This document shows positions 1 to 9,153 of a stretch of DNA of 64,000 nucleotides, one piece after another (positions within the stretch are counted from its first letter, which is position 1; the number at the start of each line of letters is the position of its first letter). A model generated the notes under the pieces. It worked only from the letters and a program-made list of their open reading frames with translations, was not told the origin of the DNA and made no database searches. The stretch is from Bacteroidota bacterium (GTDB lineage Bacteria > Bacteroidota > Bacteroidia > Chitinophagales > Chitinophagaceae). The stretch spans positions 1 through 64,000 of the forward strand of contig VGMN01000004.1 of NCBI GenBank assembly GCA_016866355.1. The letters run 5' to 3'. The translations under genes and the position numbers were made by a program.

Positions 1-18
1 AAAATGTGGTGAGGGTAG

Positions 19-93
19 TGGAACGTACTGGACTCGAACCAGTGACCCCTACTCTGTCAAAGTAGTGCTCTAAACCAACTGAGCTAACGTTCC
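19..93 (-). tRNA. tRNA-Val (anticodon GAC)
   Basis: The reverse complement folds as a full cloverleaf. A 7-bp acceptor (GGAACGT/ACGTTCC) and the anticodon stem CTACT/AGTAG surround the loop TTGACAG, so the anticodon is GAC (Val). The T-arm carries GGTTCGAGTCC. CCA is not encoded. A TACCTTTA promoter box lies 10 nt upstream on the minus strand. Confidence 0.95.
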
Positions 94-103
94 TATAGGG
101 GCG

Positions 104-111
104 TAAAGGTA
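104..111 (-). promoter_or_regulatory. -7 box of tRNA-Val
   Basis: Minus-strand TACCTTTA is one mismatch from the Bacteroidota TAnnTTTG box. It ends 10 nt before the mature tRNA, which helps calibrate the box-to-start distance in this genome. Confidence 0.6.
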
Positions 112-125
112 AGTGAAACGTAAAC

Positions 126-1379
126 TTAAACTTTCCAATCAATAATCTCATTTACCCACTCCTTTCTGAAAGGTGTTTTTATTCTGATGTAATTATCCGA
201 GTAGCCTTCCATCATCGAAGTCTTCTCCTCTTTTTCAAAAAGGACGGGTCGGGTAGTCCCACTAAATTGGTTGGCAAACTGAGCTTGCTTTTGGTAAGAG
301 AGTTGTCTTAATTTTTTATTTCGTGCTTGCCTGACAGGAACTGGCACAATTTCATTTAAGGTATCGGCCAATGTATTATCTCGCTCTGAGTAGGTAAACA
401 CATGCAAATAGGTAATCGGAAGTGATTCAAGGAAAGAATAGGTTTCTTGAAAATCGGTATCCGTTTCGCCTGGAAATCCAACAATTACATCTACGCCTAT
501 ACTGGCATGTGGCATCAACTCCTTGATCAAGGCCACTCTTTCTGCGTAAAGTTTTCTTTTGTAGCGTCTCCGCATTAGGCCAAGTATGCGATCACTTCCA
601 CTTTGAAGTGGAATATGAAAGTGAGGCATAAATCGCTGGCTGGAAGCCACAAGCTTTATGATATCGTCTGAAAGTAAATTAGGCTCTATGGAAGAGATTC
701 TGTACCTCGGTATGGAAGTTTCATTATCTAGGGCGCTAATTAATTGTAAAAAGGTTTCACCATTTTCTCCAAAGTCACCAAGATTTACGCCTGTCAGAAT
801 TATCTCTTTGGACCCTGCTGCTTCAATTTCTTTTACATTAGTTAATACATTGGCAATTTTGTCACTTCTGCTTTTTCCACGTGCCATTGGGATAGTGCAG
901 AATGAGCAATTGTAATCGCATCCGTCTTGTACTTTCAAAAAAGTACGCGTACGATGCTGCACCGACCAAGAGGCGTGAAAGTTTTCAACTGAATCAATAT
1001 CGCAGCTGCAAATTTTAGTTTCGTCCCCTTTTTTTAGCGCTTGTAAATGAGAGGCTAGCTCAAATTTTGCAGCTGCTCCCAAAACCAGATCCACACCTGG
1101 TATAGAAGCAATCTCATTCGGTTTCAATTGCGCATAGCAACCTGTAATTACCACCGCACTGGCAGGAGAGCGTCTTTGTATCCTTCTTACTAGTTGACGA
1201 CACTCTTTGTCCGCGTTATCTGTGACAGAGCAAGTATTGATCACATAATAGTCGGCCTCCTCTTCAAAGTTTTTCTGCACAAATCCCTCTTGCTCGAGAT
1301 GACGTGCAAGAGCGGAGGTCTCCGAGAAGTTCAACTTGCAACCCAGGGTGTGGAAGGCAACAGAGGGCAGTTTTTGCAT
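126..1379 (-). CDS. mtaB: tRNA t6A37 methylthiotransferase MtaB
   Basis: This is a radical-SAM methylthiotransferase that converts t6A37 of ANN-reading tRNAs to ms2t6A. The N-terminal MTTase domain has its three cluster cysteines in TLGCKLN, NTCSVTD and ITGCYAQ. The radical-SAM CxxxCxxC motif is CDYNCSFC, and a TRAM-like C-terminus follows. At about 417 residues it has normal family length. The ORF-track start at 1388 is a TTG that forms the end of the TAATTTTG promoter box, so the ATG at 1379 is chosen. TsaD, which makes the t6A substrate, is encoded at 11.7-12.7 kb. The gene is divergent from plsC and each has its own box. MiaB and RimO relatives are less likely, because the LGCKxN start is typical of MtaB. 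Confidence 0.93.
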   Translation of the reverse strand: MQKLPSVAFHTLGCKLNFSETSALARHLEQEGFVQKNFEEEADYYVINTCSVTDNADKECRQLVRRIQRRSPASAVVITGCYAQLKPNEIASIPGVDLVLGAAAKFELASHLQALKKGDETKICSCDIDSVENFHASWSVQHRTRTFLKVQDGCDYNCSFCTIPMARGKSRSDKIANVLTNVKEIEAAGSKEIILTGVNLGDFGENGETFLQLISALDNETSIPRYRISSIEPNLLSDDIIKLVASSQRFMPHFHIPLQSGSDRILGLMRRRYKRKLYAERVALIKELMPHASIGVDVIVGFPGETDTDFQETYSFLESLPITYLHVFTYSERDNTLADTLNEIVPVPVRQARNKKLRQLSYQKQAQFANQFSGTTRPVLFEKEEKTSMMEGYSDNYIRIKTPFRKEWVNEIIDWKV

Positions 1380-1385
1380 GGAATG

Positions 1386-1393
1386 CAAAATTA
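1386..1393 (-). promoter_or_regulatory. -7 box of mtaB
   Basis: Minus-strand TAATTTTG lies 6 nt before the ATG at 1379. The implied leader is nil or only a few bases. Confidence 0.6.
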
Positions 1394-1423
1394 CAGCTTC
1401 CTTGTGATACGGGATTGTTCAGC

Positions 1424-1431
1424 TAATTTTG
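1424..1431 (+). promoter_or_regulatory. -7 box of plsC
   Basis: TAATTTTG lies 12 nt before the plsC ATG. The divergent mtaB box carries the same eight bases, followed by CAT in both cases. Confidence 0.6.
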
Positions 1432-1443
1432 CATCGCTGATTT

Positions 1444-2205
1444 ATGAAATACCTGCTCTATCCCTTTCGCCTTTTATATGTGGCATATACATTGCTTTTG
1501 TTTGTGATAATTATGTTTGTCTTATTGCCTTTTTTTATAATGGCTGCTTGGGGTGGTCCCATTCGTGGAGCAAATTATATCATTCGACTTTGTACAGTAT
1601 GGGCGGATAGTTGGCTATTTTTTGCCGGAATGCCACACCGAAATATTTTTGAGGTGCCACATGATTTTAAAAAGCCTTACATCTATGTGGCCAATCATCT
1701 TTCATACATCGATGCCGTTTTATTAGTAAAAACTATTCGAAAGAATTTTAGGCCTTTGGGACGTGCGGAAACAGCCAGTATTCCAATTTTCGGCTTTATT
1801 TACAAACATGCAATTGTCACGGTTAATCGAAGTGATCCAAAGAATAGGGCTGCCAGCGTATCCAGGTTGAAGGCATTACTCAGAAAGGGTATTTCCGTTT
1901 TTGTGTTCCCCGAAGGGACTTTTAATATGACTTCTGCTCCACTGAAATCTTTCTATGATGGTGCTTTTCGGATTGCAATTGAAACCGGCACCCCTATAAA
2001 GCCCTTACTATTTTTAGATGGGTACCATCGTATGCATTACAGCCATCCCACTTCAATAAAGCCGGGGCGTAGCCGAGCTATATTTTTAGAAGAAGTCAAG
2101 GTGGATGGCTACACCTTGGAGCAAATTCCGTTACTAAAAGAACGTGTACAGGAGATAATGGAGCAGAAGTTAAGAGCTTATAATGCAGCTTGGATTCGTA
2201 ACTAA
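1444..2205 (+). CDS. plsC: 1-acyl-sn-glycerol-3-phosphate acyltransferase (PlsC family)
   Basis: A membrane acyltransferase that probably adds the second acyl chain to lysophosphatidic acid in phospholipid synthesis. The catalytic NHxxxxD motif is NHLSYID (residues 84-90) and the glycerophosphate-binding FPEGT is at 155-159. A strongly hydrophobic N-terminal segment (about residues 10-36) anchors it in the inner membrane. At 253 residues it has normal length. It has its own promoter box, and priA follows after 36 nt on the same strand, so the two may be cotranscribed. Related LPLAT proteins acylate other lysolipids, so the exact substrate is inferred. Confidence 0.88.
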   Translation: MKYLLYPFRLLYVAYTLLLFVIIMFVLLPFFIMAAWGGPIRGANYIIRLCTVWADSWLFFAGMPHRNIFEVPHDFKKPYIYVANHLSYIDAVLLVKTIRKNFRPLGRAETASIPIFGFIYKHAIVTVNRSDPKNRAASVSRLKALLRKGISVFVFPEGTFNMTSAPLKSFYDGAFRIAIETGTPIKPLLFLDGYHRMHYSHPTSIKPGRSRAIFLEEVKVDGYTLEQIPLLKERVQEIMEQKLRAYNAAWIRN

Positions 2206-2241
2206 TGGCCACCTGACCATTATGTGGTAAATTAGAGGCAG

Positions 2242-4698
2242 ATGTCGCCTACATTTCTTTTTGCAGATGTATTAGTTCCCGTTGCTTTGCCAGTTACATA
2301 TACTTGGATTGTGCCTGCTGATTTACAATCTACAGTTCAGGTCGGAAGTAGAGTTGAAGTTAGCTTGGGTAAGAAAAAGCGCTACACGGGCCTTGTGGTT
2401 CAATTACACAACACGGCTAACACCAGCCATCGATTAAAATCTATTTTACAGGTTCTAGATAATAAGCCATTGGTGAGTGAGCAACAAATTCAACTATGGC
2501 AATGGTTAGCAAATTACTACTTGTGTACTGAGGGAGAGGTTATGGCAGCTGCACTTCCTGCACATTTTAGATTAAGTAGTGACACCACACTTTTGTATAA
2601 TACAACAGCGGGCGATGATTTTTCTCAGCTAAATGATGATGAATATTTGGTGGCAGAGGCCTTATACTTACAAAAGAAATTGCAACTTGAACAGGTGCAG
2701 GCACTTGTTGGAAAAAGAAATGTAGAGCCAATTATTCAGCAATTGCTGCTTAAAAATATTTGTGAATTGGAAGAGTCGCTTACCCAAAAATATAAACCAC
2801 GAGTTGCAACATTTTTGAATTTATCTTCTACCTATGCAGATCCCAGTCAATGGGAGCGCTTAATAAGTTCACTTAAGCAGGCGCCTCGTCAACAAGCGTT
2901 ATTACAGCTTTTTCTGGACCAGTATACAAATCATTCGTCTGTTAAAGTACAGGAATTATTACTTGACGCAAAAGCAAGCCCAGCCGTTTTAAAAGGATTA
3001 GTAGATCGAGGTATTTTGGTCCAAGAGAAAAAGGTTATTGATCGAATTACAATTCCTGACCACCTCATAAACATAGATTTTACCCTTTCGCTTCCTCAGC
3101 AAAAAGCGCTGAGTGACGTCAAGGGTGAATTCGAATCAAAGTCTACCGTCTTGTTGCACGGTGTAACAGCTAGTGGTAAGACCAACATTTATATTGAATT
3201 GATTGCAGCTGCACTTCGTAAGAATCAACAAGTGCTATTCTTACTTCCTGAAATAGCACTCACTACTCAAATTATTCGTAGACTTCAACATCATTTTGGA
3301 GGGCATGTGGGTGTCTATCATTCCAAGTATTCACCCAATGAGCGAGTTGAAATTTGGCATCAAGTAGCAGCCAAGCGAGTTAATGTGATCTTAGGAACAC
3401 GGTCTGCCGTTTTTTTACCATTTGTGAATCTAGGATTAATAATTTGTGATGAAGAGCATGATCCCTCTTACAAACAGCAAGAGCCCGCTCCTCGGTATCA
3501 TGCAAGGGATACCGCTTTATATCTTGGAACACTTTTTAATGCTAAAACTATTTTAGGAAGTGCTACACCTTCCATAGAGTCATACCATCACGCAACTAGT
3601 AAAAAATTTGGGTTAGTTTCCTTGCTAAAGCGTTATGGAGAAGTTGCAATGCCAGTAGTGCAGCTGATCAACATGAATGTTGTTCGTTCACAAACAAAGT
3701 CATTCTCGCTGGTTAGCCCTATTTTGGAAAAACGCATACGATATGCTTTACAGCAACACCGGCAAGTAATACTTTTTCAAAATCGAAGAGGATATACGCC
3801 TTACCAGGTTTGTAAGTCATGTGGTTGGGTACCTCAATGTTTGCATTGTGCCGTTTCCTTGACTTATCATAAGTCGGAGCAGGTGCTATGTTGTCATTAT
3901 TGTGGTGGTCGATATCAAAAAGTAACTCGTTGCGAAGGGTGTGGACAAAATAAATTTCAGGCAAGAAGTTTTGGCACAGAGCAGGTTGAAGAGCAATTGG
4001 CTGTTTTATTTCCTACTGCTCGAGTGGCCCGAATGGATCTAGATGCAATAAAAGGTAAGGATGCACACGCCAAGCTGATCAATAAATTTGAACAAGGACA
4101 GGTTGATATACTGGTGGGTACGCAAATGGTAGTGAAAGGTATTGATGTTGAAAAGATAGATTTGGTGGGTATCCTGGATGCCGATGGCTTGTTACGTTAT
4201 GCTGATTTTCGAGTAAATGAACGCGCTTTTCAATTAATGGAACAGGTAAGTGGAAGGGCAGGGCGCCGAGATACTGTCGGTGAAGTGTTGATTCAAACAG
4301 CAGATCCGAGTCATCCCTTGTTGGATAAAATCTTAGCACATAACTATATTCAATTTTATAAAGAAGAGCTATTTAGGCGCGAGGAATTTTTCTATCCACC
4401 CTTTAGCAGAATGATCCTGCTAAGTGTACGGCATAAGTCTGCTACCGTTGCGGCTCAGGCTGCCGCAGCATTAGCGCAGCAATTAGCGGTGAAATATCAA
4501 CAATATTTATTAGGCCCTTCCCCTGCGCTTATCAGCCGTATTCGTAATCAATTCCGTTTTGAGTTGTTATTGAAGCTGCCAAGAAAAAAGCATTTATTGG
4601 AACAATGCAAGCTTGATATTAGAGCGTATTCAAAAGTAGTGCAGCAAAAGAAATTATTTAGCCAAGTGGCTATTATACCTGATGTAGATCCTTATTAA
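2242..4698 (+). CDS. priA: primosomal replication helicase PriA
   Basis: A 3'-5' superfamily-2 helicase that reloads the replisome at collapsed forks. The N-terminal DNA-binding part is followed by Walker A GVTASGKT (residues 307-314), DEEHD (403-407) and the SAT motif GSATPS. Eight cysteines at about 524-567 form the two zinc-binding sites that interrupt the helicase core. The C-terminal helicase motif ends in QVSGRAGRR. The length of 818 residues is typical. No box was seen between plsC and this gene, which fits readthrough from the plsC promoter. The gene after it is a remnant. Confidence 0.96.
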   Translation: MSPTFLFADVLVPVALPVTYTWIVPADLQSTVQVGSRVEVSLGKKKRYTGLVVQLHNTANTSHRLKSILQVLDNKPLVSEQQIQLWQWLANYYLCTEGEVMAAALPAHFRLSSDTTLLYNTTAGDDFSQLNDDEYLVAEALYLQKKLQLEQVQALVGKRNVEPIIQQLLLKNICELEESLTQKYKPRVATFLNLSSTYADPSQWERLISSLKQAPRQQALLQLFLDQYTNHSSVKVQELLLDAKASPAVLKGLVDRGILVQEKKVIDRITIPDHLINIDFTLSLPQQKALSDVKGEFESKSTVLLHGVTASGKTNIYIELIAAALRKNQQVLFLLPEIALTTQIIRRLQHHFGGHVGVYHSKYSPNERVEIWHQVAAKRVNVILGTRSAVFLPFVNLGLIICDEEHDPSYKQQEPAPRYHARDTALYLGTLFNAKTILGSATPSIESYHHATSKKFGLVSLLKRYGEVAMPVVQLINMNVVRSQTKSFSLVSPILEKRIRYALQQHRQVILFQNRRGYTPYQVCKSCGWVPQCLHCAVSLTYHKSEQVLCCHYCGGRYQKVTRCEGCGQNKFQARSFGTEQVEEQLAVLFPTARVARMDLDAIKGKDAHAKLINKFEQGQVDILVGTQMVVKGIDVEKIDLVGILDADGLLRYADFRVNERAFQLMEQVSGRAGRRDTVGEVLIQTADPSHPLLDKILAHNYIQFYKEELFRREEFFYPPFSRMILLSVRHKSATVAAQAAAALAQQLAVKYQQYLLGPSPALISRIRNQFRFELLLKLPRKKHLLEQCKLDIRAYSKVVQQKKLFSQVAIIPDVDPY

Positions 4699-4702
4699 TT
4701 CA

Positions 4703-4786
4703 ATGGATTCTATTACACATATTGTTTTGGGTGCTGCAGTGGGTGAGCTGGTAGCGTGGGGGGAATATGCAATGCGTATTTTATGA
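4703..4786 (+). pseudogene. N-terminal remnant of a membrane metal-dependent hydrolase
   Basis: This ORF encodes only 27 residues, opening MDSITHIVLGAAVGELVAW. I recognise that opening as the start of the YdjM/DUF457-type membrane-bound metal-dependent hydrolases of Bacteroidota, which are normally several hundred residues long. After GEL the reading frame loses resemblance and stops. It sits 4 nt after priA and overlaps the next short ORF by ATGA. I read it as the surviving 5' tip of a deleted gene. It could still be expressed as a microprotein. The family assignment is from memory of the motif. Confidence 0.55.
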
Positions 4787-4929
4787 AAACTAGTCTTTTT
4801 TTTGCTTGTGAGGCATCCAAACTGAAGCGCAACCCCAAAGTGGCGGAAGAATTAGCTTTTGGAGAGATCCCTATGCGCTTTTTTCAAAAAAGGGCAAGAA
4901 ATAACTTAGATTCTCGCATTTTGCCATAA
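4783..4929 (+). pseudogene. short orphan ORF, possible C-terminal gene remnant
   Basis: A 48-residue ORF (MKTSLFFACEASKLKRNPKV...) starts in the ATGA overlap with the preceding remnant and ends 24 nt before the subtilase gene. Its composition (AEELAFGEIPMRFF) looks like real protein rather than random sequence, but I do not recognise the family. It is probably the 3' end of a gene whose middle was deleted together with that of the upstream remnant. Too short for the ORF track. Confidence 0.35.
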
Positions 4930-4953
4930 TTTCAGTATAATAAAAAATTCTTT

Positions 4954-7900
4954 ATGCGTCGAGTTTTTTCAAAGCTTGCTTTTTTGTTAGTACTTAGTTT
5001 TTTGAGTGATTTCGCTGATGCGCAGCTCCCCAAGGACACTGCCATTCATTTTCAAAGTGGTGACTTTTTTCCAACAAAGAATTTTAAAGCACTTTCCAAT
5101 AACGATTCATCGTTACGTGCTGCTCTCCTCCAGGGTAACTATTATGTGGTGATCCAGTTTAATGAGATACCTACTGCAACCACTCGGACAATTCTTAAAA
5201 AGCAAGGGATTGAACTTATTGATTATATCCCGACTAACGCATACACGGCAATTATACCTGAGTCTATTAATTGGATACAGCTCGCATCTGCTCAAATTCG
5301 AAGTGTATTTCAGCTTGATGCCAAGCAGAAGTCAAGTCATGCTCTTTACAATTCCATTGTCCCATCCCACGCGCAATTACTCCTTGGTTTTTTTGACTTA
5401 ACTGTTATTACGTTTGACCGATTACAAGTTAATGCGATACAGCCTTATTTAGCTAATCTAGGCGCCACTCTCATAGATGAGCTTCCCGCCCATAAGACTT
5501 TTATAGTAAGAGTACCTGCCTCTCGAGTGAGGGATTTTGTGGCATTGCCGTTTATTCTTTGGGCAGATTTTATAGATGAACCTAACAAAGAGGAAAATCT
5601 TCCTGGCCGCACACAGCATCGTGTAAATGTTTTAGCTGAGGGTTCTAGAAATTTGCAAGGAGATGGGATTAACGTGGGTATTTGGGATGGGGGTGCTATT
5701 GGTTCACATCTTGATTTTTTCCCAATTGGTCGAGTAACTCAAGTTGAAAACGTAGGGTCCAGTGCCCACTCTACACATTGCGCTGGGACTATTCTTGGAA
5801 GAGGGTTGATTGACCCTTTTGCGCGCGGGATGGCGCCAAATGCGCAGCTGTTCTCTTATGATTTTAATGGAAATGTTCCAAACGAAATTGCAGCCGCCAT
5901 CCCCACTTATAATTTAGCAGTTAGTAGTCACTCTTATGGTGGGAGTGCTACTTGTGGAGTAAATGGCGCAAGTATTGCTTACTCTGGTACTAGTCGGGCA
6001 ACTGATCTTAATTTAAATAATTTTCCAACTCATCTTCATATTCACTCTGCTGGAAACTCTCAAAGTTCCTGTACGGGGGGGTGGTATACCATCACTGGTA
6101 GTGGTAAGTCTGCAAAAAATAACATACTGGTGGCTGCATTAACTTCCACTGATGCAATGACCTCATTTAGTAGTTTTGGTCCAGTACAGGACGGAAGAGT
6201 CAAGCCAGATATTTCTTCTATGGGAAACAATGTGTTCTCAACGACTACTCCAGCTAATAGCTACACTTTCATGTCTGGTACATCAATGGCAACTCCAGGT
6301 GTGGCAGGTTCAGTTTCTTTGTTGGTTCAGCGTTATCGTCAATTAAATGCAAATGCAAATCCTCCTTCTGCACTGATCAAAAATGCTGTATTAAATACTG
6401 CGCAAGATCTAGGTAATACGGGGCCGGATTATAAGTTTGGTTATGGACGAATTGATGTTTTAGAGGCTGCACGTCTGCTAGAACAAAACAGGTATACCGT
6501 AAATAATATTGGAAATGGTGCCTCACGGGATATCTCAGTGACGGTGCCTGCAGGAGTTTCTCGGTTGAATGTTATGTTAGTTTGGAATGATCCTGCAGGT
6601 ACGGCCAATGCTGCTATTCCTCTTGTTAATAATCTTGATCTAACAGTTTTAAGTGGAAGCACTTCTCATCTTCCATGGGTACTGGATAAAAATAATCCAG
6701 CAAATCCTGCTACTACTGGAGTTGATGCAGTCAGCAATGTGGAGCAAGTAACTGTGAATTCACCTACGGCTGGACTCTATACGATTCGGGTGACTGGAAG
6801 TGCCATTACAACAGCTTCAAATCAGGAATATACATTAACGTGGACTATTGATCAGCCACGTTTAGAATTGACTTACCCTAACGGTGGCGAAAACTTTGCA
6901 CCAGGGACTAGTGAATTAATAACTTGGAACAATTTGGGAATTACTGGTAATCTTGCTTTAGAGTACTCCTTAAATAATGGTGCAACTTGGAACCCAATCG
7001 TAAGCTCTTTGTCTGCTTCAACTACTCGTTATAATTGGACAGTGCCGGCTGGTGTACAAACATCACAGGCGCTCATTCGAATTACTAGCGGCTCCTTTCA
7101 GGACCCAAGTGATGCTGTTTTTCACATTATGGGACCCGTAACAGGTTTTACAGGCGATGGGAACAGCTGCACAGCAGGTGAAGTCAATCTTTCTTGGAAC
7201 CCCGTGGCGGATGCATCTAGTTATGACATCATGCGGCTTGATCCAGTAACTGGACAGTATGTATTACAAGCAACAGTTGGAAATGTTGCAGGTTTTACTG
7301 TAACGGGTCTAACGCCAGGAGCTAGTACATGGTTTACGATTAGAGCAAAGAGCAGTACGGGCTCAATAAGTCGTAGGGCTAATGCCATTAATATCACTGT
7401 ATCCAGTGGGGGAGGTAATATGGGATCGCCAGGCGCTATCAGTGGTAGCACAACCATTTGTAATACGGCCACACAATATACCTACTCAATAGCACCAGTT
7501 AACGGAGCAAGTAGTTATGTGTGGACTGTTCCTGCTGGCGCAGCAATCCTAAGCGGTCAAAGTACTAACTCAATTAGTGTACTATTTACCAGTGGAAGTC
7601 AGGTTGGTGATATTGCTGTCTATGCTACTAACGGCGCTTGTCAAACACCGGCTGTTAGAATTGTTGTTGCTGTTGGAAATGCTAATTTATTAGCGCCTAT
7701 AAGTGGTGGAAATCAAGCACAGCAAATTTGTCCCGGCGCTTCAATCCCTCGTTTAACTGCCACTGCAACAGCTGCTCCTGGAAGCACAGTGATATGGTAT
7801 AGTGCTTCTACTGCAGGGGTGGTTGTGGCTGACCCATCTTTAAACACAATTGGGTCGATTACTTATTACGCTGCCAGTAAAGAAATTGCAACAGGCTGTG

Positions 7901-8898
7901 AAAGTCCAAGCAGGACTCCAGTTCAGCTACAACTAATTTCTGTTCCAGCAGCAAGTGTTTCATCAAATGGACCGCTTACTTTCTGTCAAGGTGGAAGTGT
8001 TGTGTTAACTGCTAATCCGGGCAATAGTTACCAGTGGAGCAACGGTGCCACCACTGCATCAGTTTCTATTAACAACACAGCAAGTTTAACAGTTACGGTT
8101 ACTACTGGCACCTGTGTAAGTATATCTCCAGCTGTTCAAGTAACTGTTAACCCGTTGCCAACACCAGTAGTAACGGCCTTGACGCCTACTACAATCTGTG
8201 ATGGGGATAAGGTTTTGCTGGCAGCTTCGGCTGGCACCAGTTGGGCATGGACTAATGGCGCCACTACTCAATCAATACAAGTTGGAACAGGAGGGGCATA
8301 TCAGGTTACAATAACAAATGCCTTTGGTTGCAGTAAAATTTCACCTGCAACTACAGTAATTGTTGAGCCCAATCCAGTTGTGTCAATTACTGCGTCACCC
8401 TATTTAAAAATTTATCCAGGACTTAGAACTGCTTTAAGTGCCTCAGTAACGCCAGCGGGTAGCTATGCTTATTCATGGCAATTAAATAATCAAATTTTAT
8501 CCGGAGAGTTGACTTCGCAACTTGATTCAATCGGTTTAAAACATCCAACAGGCAGTTACACTGTTACTGCGCAAAATTTGCCTCCAAAATTACCTTGTGC
8601 AAACACCAGTGCTCCACTTGTTATTGGGGACTCTGTTACAGCTCGTTTATTTGTTTACCCCAGTCCTACGCAAGGTCAATTTAGGGTTTCATATTATAGT
8701 GGGGCTACAAATCAATTCAGCTTATCTATATTTGACGCTAAAGGAGCTGTAGTATTTAGAAAAATGTATGCCATTACAAATCGATATCAACTCTTAGATG
8801 TTGATTTGCGTACAGCCGCTAACGGAGTATATCTAATTCGTTTGACAGATAATTCAAATCGAACGTTGGCAACGGGTAAAGTTGTGGTAGCACATTAA
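4954..8898 (+). CDS. secreted S8 subtilisin-like protease with type IX secretion domain
   Basis: A large extracellular serine protease of 1314 residues. A signal peptide (about 1-23, ending ADA) leads to an N-terminal prodomain-like region. The S8 catalytic domain has Asp245 (GIWDGG), His272 (AHSTHCAGT), the oxyanion Asn367 (SAGNS) and Ser444 (GTSMATP). A beta-rich subtilase-associated domain follows at about 515-640, then a TYPNGGE domain, a fibronectin-III-like domain (about 735-825) and several Ig/PKD-like repeats. It ends with a type A T9SS sorting domain starting YPSPTQG and closing in KVVVAH. It probably degrades protein outside the cell while attached to the surface. It is flanked upstream by gene debris and downstream by a terminator. 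Confidence 0.93.
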   Translation: MRRVFSKLAFLLVLSFLSDFADAQLPKDTAIHFQSGDFFPTKNFKALSNNDSSLRAALLQGNYYVVIQFNEIPTATTRTILKKQGIELIDYIPTNAYTAIIPESINWIQLASAQIRSVFQLDAKQKSSHALYNSIVPSHAQLLLGFFDLTVITFDRLQVNAIQPYLANLGATLIDELPAHKTFIVRVPASRVRDFVALPFILWADFIDEPNKEENLPGRTQHRVNVLAEGSRNLQGDGINVGIWDGGAIGSHLDFFPIGRVTQVENVGSSAHSTHCAGTILGRGLIDPFARGMAPNAQLFSYDFNGNVPNEIAAAIPTYNLAVSSHSYGGSATCGVNGASIAYSGTSRATDLNLNNFPTHLHIHSAGNSQSSCTGGWYTITGSGKSAKNNILVAALTSTDAMTSFSSFGPVQDGRVKPDISSMGNNVFSTTTPANSYTFMSGTSMATPGVAGSVSLLVQRYRQLNANANPPSALIKNAVLNTAQDLGNTGPDYKFGYGRIDVLEAARLLEQNRYTVNNIGNGASRDISVTVPAGVSRLNVMLVWNDPAGTANAAIPLVNNLDLTVLSGSTSHLPWVLDKNNPANPATTGVDAVSNVEQVTVNSPTAGLYTIRVTGSAITTASNQEYTLTWTIDQPRLELTYPNGGENFAPGTSELITWNNLGITGNLALEYSLNNGATWNPIVSSLSASTTRYNWTVPAGVQTSQALIRITSGSFQDPSDAVFHIMGPVTGFTGDGNSCTAGEVNLSWNPVADASSYDIMRLDPVTGQYVLQATVGNVAGFTVTGLTPGASTWFTIRAKSSTGSISRRANAINITVSSGGGNMGSPGAISGSTTICNTATQYTYSIAPVNGASSYVWTVPAGAAILSGQSTNSISVLFTSGSQVGDIAVYATNGACQTPAVRIVVAVGNANLLAPISGGNQAQQICPGASIPRLTATATAAPGSTVIWYSASTAGVVVADPSLNTIGSITYYAASKEIATGCESPSRTPVQLQLISVPAASVSSNGPLTFCQGGSVVLTANPGNSYQWSNGATTASVSINNTASLTVTVTTGTCVSISPAVQVTVNPLPTPVVTALTPTTICDGDKVLLAASAGTSWAWTNGATTQSIQVGTGGAYQVTITNAFGCSKISPATTVIVEPNPVVSITASPYLKIYPGLRTALSASVTPAGSYAYSWQLNNQILSGELTSQLDSIGLKHPTGSYTVTAQNLPPKLPCANTSAPLVIGDSVTARLFVYPSPTQGQFRVSYYSGATNQFSLSIFDAKGAVVFRKMYAITNRYQLLDVDLRTAANGVYLIRLTDNSNRTLATGKVVVAH

Positions 8899-8918
8899 TT
8901 AATATCAAGATTTTTAAA

Positions 8919-8966
8919 GAAGGGGTGATCAGGATCAACAAATGCCTGATTGCCCCTTCCTCATTT
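8919..8966 (+). terminator. terminator of the subtilase gene
   Basis: A 15-bp stem with two G-U pairs (GAAGGGGTGATCAGG against CCTGATTGCCCCTTC) and an 11-nt loop is followed by CTCATTTTTG, 20 bases after the stop codon. Confidence 0.75.
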
Positions 8967-9002
8967 TTGTCGACTAAGTTGACACGGTTGACAGCTATTT
9001 AT

Positions 9003-9038
9003 AAAAAACGCCCTTCCATTATATTTAGAAAGGCGTTT
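9003..9038 (-). terminator. terminator of tRNA-Leu
   Basis: The stem AAACGCCCTTC/GAAAGGCGTTT has one wobble pair. Read on the minus strand it ends in TTTTTT, directly after the tRNA-Leu gene. Confidence 0.75.
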
Positions 9039-9039
9039 G

Positions 9040-9123
9040 TGCCCGAGATCGGAGTCGAACCGATACATTCTTGCGAACGGCAGATTTTGAGTCTGCTGCG
9101 TCTACCAATTCCGCCACCCGGGC
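9040..9123 (-). tRNA. tRNA-Leu (anticodon CAA)
   Basis: A class II tRNA with a long variable arm. The acceptor is GCCCGGG/CTCGGGC. The anticodon stem GCAGA/TCTGC encloses loop CTCAAAA, giving CAA (Leu). The T-arm has GGTTCGACTCC. CCA is not encoded. The ORF at 8925-9140 is a spurious translation across this gene. Confidence 0.95.
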
Positions 9124-9131
9124 GGGGTTTG

Positions 9132-9139
9132 CAAAATTA
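9132..9139 (-). promoter_or_regulatory. -7 box of tRNA-Leu
   Basis: Minus-strand TAATTTTG ends 8 nt before the mature tRNA-Leu. This exact box on a stable RNA gives the box-to-start spacing used for other genes. Confidence 0.65.
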
Positions 9140-9153
9140 GGGGAATTTGCTGT

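Noticed and set aside
1194-1610. 138-residue plus-strand ORF spanning the mtaB/plsC promoters
   Set aside because: It overlaps two well-supported genes and their promoter boxes and has no recognisable domain.
2206-2240. Possible hairpin between plsC and priA (AATGG/CCATT, CCAC/GTGG)
   Set aside because: Stems of four or five pairs are expected by chance.
8925-9140. 71-residue plus-strand ORF after the subtilase
   Set aside because: It reads straight through tRNA-Leu (IGVEPIHSCERQ is the usual false translation of a tRNA) and two terminators.
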